Shown one piece after another: positions 9,502-15,000 of a stretch of 15,000 bases of DNA; position 1 is the first letter of the stretch; each line of letters begins with the position of its first letter. Under the pieces are notes generated by a model. The model worked only from the letters and a program-made list of their open reading frames with translations, was not told where the DNA came from and made no database searches. Origin of the DNA: Cristatella mucedo (Eukaryota; Bryozoa; Phylactolaemata; Cristatellidae); assembly GCA_009760855.2 (NCBI GenBank), contig WPIO01000014.1, positions 1,580,001 to 1,595,000 on the forward strand. The letters are read 5' to 3'. A program made the position numbers and the translations under genes.

Positions 9502-9708
9502 GGCAAGCTTCGTCGTCCACTGCAAAGGAGGTTGGTCTGTTTGCTCAAATGGCTGCGACAATCGGCCTATCGATAGCCAAAAACGGGCTCTCCACGCAAG
9601 TAGCGCACCAGCAAGTAGCGCACCAGCAAGGGCTGAAATCAGAGAGCCGGCTCCATTCGCAGCCGGCAAGCGGTACCGAGACGGCTGGAGATGCATCCAA
9701 ACGGGCCA
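9502..9708 (+). CDS. ACAD10: ACAD10-like exon: end of kinase and interdomain linker
   Basis: The exon has two bases completing Gly, then 68 codons plus one base. The first part, GQASSSTAKEVGLFAQ then AATIGLSIAKNGL, fits the last helix of the kinase domain (family: GQASS..A...G.L..F...LAWDFA..G). The rest is a polar, low-complexity linker rich in Ser, Gln and Ala, as expected between kinase and dehydrogenase. It holds a perfect tandem duplication giving VAHQQVAHQQ. The acceptor is TCGTGCTGCAG at 9501. The donor is GCCA|GTGAGT at 9709, phase 1. The linker itself has no recognisable similarity, so the exact 3' end rests on the donor and on phase agreement with 11691. Confidence 0.8.
9597..9626 (+). 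repeat. Two perfect 15-bp tandem copies inside an exon
   Basis: CAAGTAGCGCACCAG occurs twice back to back, followed by a further partial CAAG. The 15-base length keeps the frame and duplicates five linker residues (VAHQQ). No mismatch separates the copies, which suggests a recent duplication. Confidence 0.9.
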
Positions 9709-10130
9709 GTGAGTACATCTACTGCACCCATGATGTCCGTGCCTTGAGATCAGATGCTGTGATCAGATGCTGTGAAGGCTGAGTGTTGGGGTCAAAGACA
9801 AGCAGAGTGAGGGCTTCCCCTTGATTGCAGAGCTCCTCTTTCTTATAGTGACCGTTTAGTGGTGTTGCTTGTGATATCTTAGTGGCATCATTAACTTTAT
9901 CGTGATTATTATTGTCATAGTCGTCATCATTGTCAGCCTCTTCGACGAGTGTCTGCATCCAGACCTGGGATTGTCTGCTTATGTAATGACGATACAACCA
10001 TTTACTAGTTATGGGTAAACCTAGAGTTAATCAGTAGTTTTCCCTCAAAATGGCTCCGCCAGCATTTCTCCTCTTGCATCTGTACGTATCTGGGTGTCTT
10101 GACCTCTCACTAGCCGGCTGCATCAGCTCA

Positions 10131-10271
10131 ATAGTTAAGTCTGCTTACTTTCAGCTCATCAACATTTCAAAACCTTGGACCTGCTTAGACAAGGAAATCA
10201 CATTCAAGTTGGTCCACACATTTGTAACATCCCGTCTCGACTTGTGTAGCTCACAGCTTGCTAATCTTTAG
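10131..10271 (+). pseudogene. Non-LTR retrotransposon reverse transcriptase relic
   Basis: The translation includes IVKSAYFQLINISKPWTCLD, then KEITFKLVHTFVTSRLDLC. This fits the region after the catalytic palm in CR1/L2/Jockey-like LINE reverse transcriptases, with its VKS.FF.LRNI and LVHAFVTSRLDYCN motifs. The normally conserved DYCN is changed to DLCS and the frame stops at once after it. Only about 47 residues remain, so this is a dead fragment. Confidence 0.72.
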
Positions 10272-11041
10272 GCCTGTGCCATAAAGTGCTCTCAGTCGGT
10301 ACACAAAAGCAGGCTTGACAAGCCTAGCTTGCAGCTATTCTTGTTTGTCGTGAATGTAGCAGTTGCCACATCGCACCACTTCTTGCCGACCTGCATTAAC
10401 GTATTACTTTTTTTTTTATAGCTAATATGCCACAATATTAGTTTCCAGTGATACGAGCAGCTCACTGCCTGTGGACTAGCTTTGCTGAGTCATAGTAGTA
10501 CATCGCGGAAGACAACGCTACGCCATCTTGGCGGAAGTGCACCATCTTGCCACGTGCCACAAGTGAGCCGTCTTGTGGTGTGGCAGACTTTCTTGCTTTA
10601 ATTAGTATAGATGCCGCTCACGTGGAGGCCTCGCACTCTTAAGAGCACCAGCTGTTGTTGACTGCAGCGTTCTGCAGGCTGGCGGCTTTCAAGTGTCAGT
10701 GTCGAGCTATTGCCGTGACTATTCAGTGTAGCCCATATTTGCCGTCAGCAGCTCCCCTTGGAGCCCCCACGGCATGTCGCGGAGGCATCAGGGCTTTGGC
10801 TGCTGTGTCAGAGAGAAGTGTGGCGCTTGCTGCTTCCCGCTTCCTGCACGCTACCAGCCACCGAGCAGAGCTAGCGCTGAGCAATCCCTGCTGCTATCTT
10901 TCTCTCAGCGCCTCAGCGCGACTCTGGCACGAATGCGCTAAGCAGGCCAGCCACAATTGTCGCAGTGAGCACTTGCACGATCGTTGGACAACTGGGCTGT
11001 GATAGCCCAGGTGGTGAGGTGCTTACTCTTCACGGCCGAGG

Positions 11042-11345
11042 TAATAATACTAATAATAATAATAATGCACTTGATAAAGCGCCCTCAGAGAACGTAATCT
11101 CTTTCTAGGCGCTACATTTTCTGCAAAGGGAAATGCAATTGAACGGTGAGTAAAATCATGCTTGAAAAACAAACAAAGTGAATAATATGGTTAGGGGTGA
11201 CATGCACAGGGTCAGCATGCAAATGTGGTTAGTGGCAGCATGCACAGTGCCAGCACGCATAAGCACATCAAGGACAAATCTCAGGGACCCACTAAATGCT
11301 GTCCTAAATAGGTGTGTTTTTAAGTAATGGGTTTGAATCATGCAG
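11042..11345 (-). mobile_element. 3' end of a truncated LINE with shared SINE tail
   Basis: Read on the minus strand, a short frame begins QTHYLKTHLFRTAFSG. LKTHLFRTAF is typical of the very C-terminus of LINE ORF2 proteins. About 150 bases of untranslated sequence follow, then TAGCGCCTAGAAAGAGATTA, a stem-loop block, TTTATCAAGTGCATT and an (ATT)n end. The last 70 bases match the tail of the SINE at 12731-12885 and the tail at 367-446. The element is truncated on its 5' side, as is usual for LINE copies. Confidence 0.72.
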
Positions 11346-11690
11346 TGGGCGATCCTTCATTGCCAACAGCAAGCCGCGGTGAAAGCCGTTAAGGCTCCCC
11401 TGCTGCTATACAAATGAGGCTGTTAGATCAGCAAACATTTATTTATTTTGATGCGGATGTTTGGGGCAAGGGAAGGCCCATTTTTGCGCCTCACGTCGAT
11501 TGTTGCCGTCCTTCGTCAGCGCGCAAATGCCCTCGTTCTGCCGCCTCCGAGCGGTGCACCCCTTCTTTGGTGCCCGCCTGGCTAGCATGCCTACGTCTGT
11601 GTAGCTCCCTGTTTGGAGGAGGTTTGGTGCTCTAACAAGAGTGGCTTTGTGCTGGCATCGCCTCTATTTGGCCCTTGTCTCTGCTGCTAG

Positions 11691-11857
11691 GCGTTGCTGC
11701 TGTGAAAGCTGCCGACATCAGCGCCAAGGCGCTCGACTACGTGAGCCGTGTGAGGGCTTTCGTGGACCACCACGTCATCCCCTTGGAGCCGGAGTTCACG
11801 AAACGAGCGCTCGGGCCCGACAAGTGGACGCCCCATCCGGCGATGGAAGAGCTCAAG
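11691..11857 (+). CDS. ACAD10: ACAD10-like exon: start of acyl-CoA dehydrogenase domain
   Basis: The exon has two bases completing Ser, then 55 codons. It encodes ALDYVSRVRAFVDHHVIPLE then PEFTKRALGPDKWTPHPAME and ELK. This fits the first alpha helix of the dehydrogenase N-terminal domain in ACAD10/11, with the pattern V..l..F....V.P.E.E and the later W.P.P..e.LK. FAD-binding and catalytic residues lie further downstream and are not in this exon. The acceptor is a long pyrimidine tract ending CTGCTGCTAG at 11690. The donor is AAG|GTGAGA at 11858, phase 0. I searched to 15000 for the expected next exon (a GLWNLFLP-like start) and did not find it. Confidence 0.88.
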
Positions 11858-12730
11858 GTGAGAGCGCACTGGCTCGGCTGCATGCACTGCCTTTCGGCAA
11901 TTTTCCCTCTTTGCCGCAGCTTTCTCGAAGGATCGCGTCGTAGCCGCATTGACGACCCCTGTTGGTGCACTGAGAAAATATTCTCCACTCCGTCACTTTA
12001 TGACTGACGCTTCGTCTACTTAAGCTGAGCACGACGGTTTATGCAGCGATGTCCCGCTAGCTGGCAGCGGAAGCACTTGCGATGCCGGACCACAAAGCAC
12101 GCCGTGCTCCCGGCTCTTCATAGCTGTACTGCATCTTTAACAGCCGTCACTTAATGTGTCCTGGGTCGGTGGCTCCGGCGGCGGCGGTGGCTGAGAAAGG
12201 ACCAAGTCGCACAGAACGCTGGCTGAATGCCCACCGAGCTGCCCCGGCAGCGCCGCTCTGCTGCTGCGACTGCTCGGTGCACGGCCCCACCCCTGGGCTC
12301 CCGTGGACGGATAGTACGGACAGTGCGGATACCGCTAGTACGGATGACAAGCAGCACTGCGCCGCCACCGCCACTGCAGCAAGTTCCGCTGTCTTGCTCG
12401 TGTCTCGCTCGAGTCCGGCTCTCTCCATCGCCCTCGGGCAGAAAGGAGAGGGGGAGATTTCACCGAGCATCTCCAGACCGTGCTGAGCGTGTAAATTGTG
12501 CCAATTGCTGAGAAACCTTGCATCATGCCCACGTGTCTTGTCCCAATCGATTACCGGCTCAGTGTGGCGACGGGCAGTTAAAATCCTGACGGCCCTGCCG
12601 GCCTCAGCTCCTCAGGCTGGGATAGACGGAGGACTGGCCTGCCTGCCTAATACATTCAGTATCGTCATCGATGGTCCATCATCGGTTACTTCGTCGTAGT
12701 AACACGGAAGTACTCATGCACCATCTGAGC

Positions 12731-12885
12731 TGGTTTGGTCTAGCGGTTAAGGTGCTCGCCCCGACCAAGGTCTGACTGAGGTCGTGGGCTCGAGCCCCGA
12801 GGCACATGTGAAGCACCTGAATAGAGATTAAGTTCTCTAGGGGTGCTATATAAATGAATTATTCTTATATTTATATTTATATGTA
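12731..12885 (+). mobile_element. tRNA-derived SINE
   Basis: An internal RNA polymerase III promoter is visible: box A TGGTCTAGCGG at 12736-12746 fits TRGYNNARNNG, and box B GGCTCGAGCCC at 12787-12797 is close to GGTTCGANTCC. The 51-base spacing is in the usual range. After it comes GAAGCACCTGAATAGAGATT, AAGTTCTCTAGGGGTGCT and an AT-rich end with ATTATTCTTATATTTATATT. This tail matches the minus-strand sequence of 11042-11115. No target duplication was resolved. Confidence 0.8.
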
Positions 12886-14120
12886 TTCAATAGCACTCAC
12901 ACAATGTAAGCTGCACTCTCAAAGCATGCAACGTTTCGAAGTCGAGCATCTGTGGGAGTGTATGGGGCTCCGGTGTATGCTGCACGCTCTGCATTGAGCT
13001 CGATACAGGTTTGCACGCGATGCTCGGGTTAAATATAACTGCCTGGATATAATTACTTAACGATGAAGGCTTAGTGTGCAGCGAGCAAATTTGTTTTGTG
13101 TGTGGTCAGCATAGCGAACTGGCTTGCTCTCAGCTTGAACTCTCCGAGAGAAGACGTGCATCCAATTACTACTTGGCTCAGCTAAGTATCAGGGTGCAAG
13201 AAGAGGTCTTGGGTAGCCTACCCATCTTATTTTAGCAACTCTGCTAATATTAAGTATATACTTGTGGCTGACTGGCCGCACGTGCTCGCAGTGTTTCTGT
13301 TGCAGTTGGTCGTAAGCTGGAAGCCACGGCTCTGGGCACTTTCAGAGGGGCTTAGTGCAGCTTTTTTTTTGTTGCTGAAGCAGGCTGTAGACTGGCTCTT
13401 GAACCTCCCGGTGGCCGACCTGTTAGTGGATCGCTGCACCGATCGCTGCACCGATCGCTTCCTCTTTAGCTTCGCCCCCACCTTTGCCCTTTGTTCCTTT
13501 GCCGCTGGTCCTCTCTGCTCACAGAGCCCGAAGAAGCATAAAGCATATGCATGTGCAGATATGTAAACCTGTGCCGCCCTGTGCAGGCACGTCTCTTCAG
13601 GCTCCCCCTTTCCTCCTCCCCCCTTTCCCTCGCCAGCCAAAGCGGAGGCCTCCATGGAGAAACTGGCTCAGTCTGCAGCTGTACTTGCTAGATGCGCTGC
13701 CTATGCGCGTCTATTCAGCCCCCTCCGCGAAATAGCAAATGGTCGCCGGTCTACTGCAGCGATCAACACAGCCTGCCTCCGAGGCCTCATTTGCCTCGGA
13801 GCAAAGGAGCTGCGGTCCACCGTGGCAAAGCGGATCTTTAAAAAACCCAAGGCTATCGAGGTGCAGCTGTTTGAATCCTCTTTGATGATGCGATTTTCTG
13901 GCACCTGAATGCTGAGCTTTGGCTTCTCATGTCTAGCTGCAGCTATGAGGACAGCTTTGGATTTGTGCGCACATTTAACCGAGAAAGAGCTTTGTTGTTG
14001 CTGTCCTTAGTTGTTTAACGAAGCGATCGTAGCTATTATGCTTCGTCAGTCGACGTTTCTTTCATTGGTATGACAGGTAGATGCTAAGTGGTCCTTGCAT
14101 AATTGACTATCGCATTGCCC

Positions 14121-14243
14121 CACGTCTCTGACCTGCGGTGGCTCCCCATCAAGCAGTGCTTCGACTTCAAGATCCTGGCGCTCACTTTTTTTGGTCGGTC
14201 CCTGGGTTCTCTTGCTCTGACTTCCCCATCGGATCTACTTTTG
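14121..14243 (+). pseudogene. Non-LTR retrotransposon ORF2 C-terminal relic
   Basis: The translation HVSDLRWLPIKQCFDFKIL, then ALTF, matches the LHWLPI.QRI.FKILLLTFKAL motif that follows the thumb of CR1/L2-like LINE reverse transcriptases. PSDLL further on fits the SYLSDLL motif. The part between looks scrambled, probably by a frameshift, and no downstream motif follows. It may be a piece of the same LINE family as 10131-10271. Confidence 0.72.
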
Positions 14244-15000
14244 AGACGCAGTGCTGCCGTGAAGCATTCACTAGTCAATGGTCGAGAAAATTACGCTAGT
14301 TTAATAACATAGCCGGCAAACAGAACGTGGACCGTATCAAATATGGACAACGAATAAGCAACAAACGGGTCCGATATATAGTAGTCCTAAATGATCACCA
14401 TTGGCTGAGCAAGCCATCATGCATACTAATCTTAATACTAGTGGCTTCTTTTCATGATCACGCTCTGATCATCCATAGCTGGTGTGGCCTTGGCAGAGGC
14501 CGATTGGCCTAGGTGCAGCAATCAGCAGTGATCTGCAGTTCCGAAAATAGCCGGTGTCCTGAGTCAGTCGGTGCTGAACTGAAGGTCAAGGTGAAATTAC
14601 CAGCCATAGTGGCTACGAAGTGGATTCAGCCAACACTACTTACCCCCCCAGGCTTCACCAGCTGGCGAAGCACCTCCTGAAGCTCCTCCGAAGCTCATGG
14701 TCTGTCAGTCGTGTTTGAATAAATGTTTCTATAGTACTGCTTCTTTTCAAGCCTATATGAAGTGCTTAGGAAGATATCCTGTTCTCTTAGTAAACGAATG
14801 CATAATTATCATTATTCTGTTATTGTTGTTTATGTGGTTTTCTGTTCAGAGGGGATACACTGCATGATAGAGATAATGATGGTTTTTTAATGCTTCTGCT
14901 GCTGTAGGGGGCCGCGAACAAGAAAGCTCTTTTTGATTCACGCTGGTCTTGATGGATTATAGGCAAAGAAATAACATTTAGCATGCAATGTGAAGCCATA

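Larger units (their letters stand above)
9709..11690 (+). other. Intron with LINE relics on both strands
   Basis: A phase 1 intron of 1982 bases joining the linker exon to the dehydrogenase exon. It carries a 13-bp tandem duplication (GATCAGATGCTGT, 9748-9773), a + strand reverse-transcriptase relic near 10131 and a minus-strand LINE 3' end at 11042-11345. An open stretch at 10655-11002 has no recognisable product. Confidence 0.8.
11858..15000 (+). other. Long noncoding stretch after the last recognised exon
   Basis: The donor at 11858 opens an intron whose acceptor I did not find. The stretch contains a SINE (12731-12885), a 12-bp tandem repeat (GATCGCTGCACC at 13429-13452), a LINE relic at 14121-14243 and an AATAAA near 14719 without an identifiable gene. 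Open stretches at 13264-13566 and 13654-13908 show no family I recognise. Confidence 0.65.

Noticed and set aside
10655-11002. 115-residue + strand frame
   Set aside because: No recognisable family, no splice-phase fit to the ACAD10 gene, and it is in a stretch of mixed intronic sequence.
12731-12805. Functional tRNA gene
   Set aside because: A and B boxes are present, but I could not draw acceptor and anticodon stems, and a SINE tail follows directly.
13227-13908. Overlapping frames on both strands (13227-13655 minus, 13264-13566 and 13654-13908 plus)
   Set aside because: No domain or dehydrogenase similarity. They look like chance open frames in the last intron.
14645-14725. CCCCCCCAG acceptor-like site, a short open stretch and AATAAA as a terminal exon
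   Set aside because: The encoded residues do not resemble the dehydrogenase, and the gene still lacks most of that domain at this point.

Overview
This window looks like nuclear DNA from an animal, probably an invertebrate. It holds spliced exons with GT-AG introns and one GC-AG intron, several long dinucleotide and trinucleotide microsatellites, a tRNA-derived SINE, decayed non-LTR retrotransposon pieces and a hAT-type miniature transposon. There is no prokaryotic gene layout. The exons are GC-rich at third codon positions. I cannot name the species from sequence alone.

One real gene is recognisable, and it runs on the + strand through most of the window. It is an ACAD10-type acyl-CoA dehydrogenase: a fusion of an N-terminal HAD-like hydrolase, a central aminoglycoside-phosphotransferase-like (APH) kinase and a C-terminal acyl-CoA dehydrogenase. 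I place ten internal exons: 1245-1393, 4036-4224, 4461-4619, 4818-4977, 5255-5349, 6306-6754, 7921-8066, 8262-8438, 9502-9708 and 11691-11857. All nine junctions agree in codon phase and together give about 632 codons with no stop. The first exon (HAD motif I and any targeting peptide) and the exons for most of the dehydrogenase are not seen, so the gene appears to extend beyond both ends. The HAD motifs that fall in the window and all APH catalytic motifs are intact, which points to a working gene.

Layout: 1-1244 is noncoding with a retroposon tail and a (CT)67 tract. 1394-4035 is a large intron with a SPIN-like hAT MITE (1467-1664) and about 1.2 kb of CTG/CTA repeat (1811-3013) followed by an inverted CAG tract. 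4036-5349 is a compact group of HAD and early APH exons. 5350-6305 is an intron with polypurine arrays. 6306-8438 carries the APH core, with a GC-AG intron splitting its catalytic loop. 8439-11690 has a linker exon between introns that hold LINE relics. 11691-11857 begins the dehydrogenase. 11858-15000 is intron or flank with a SINE and another LINE relic.

Two points deserve attention beyond the gene. The SINE at 12731 and a LINE 3' end at 11042-11345 share a 3' tail, which suggests a SINE-LINE partnership in this genome. The hAT MITE closely resembles the SPIN/URR1 elements known from tetrapods, which suggests horizontal transfer.
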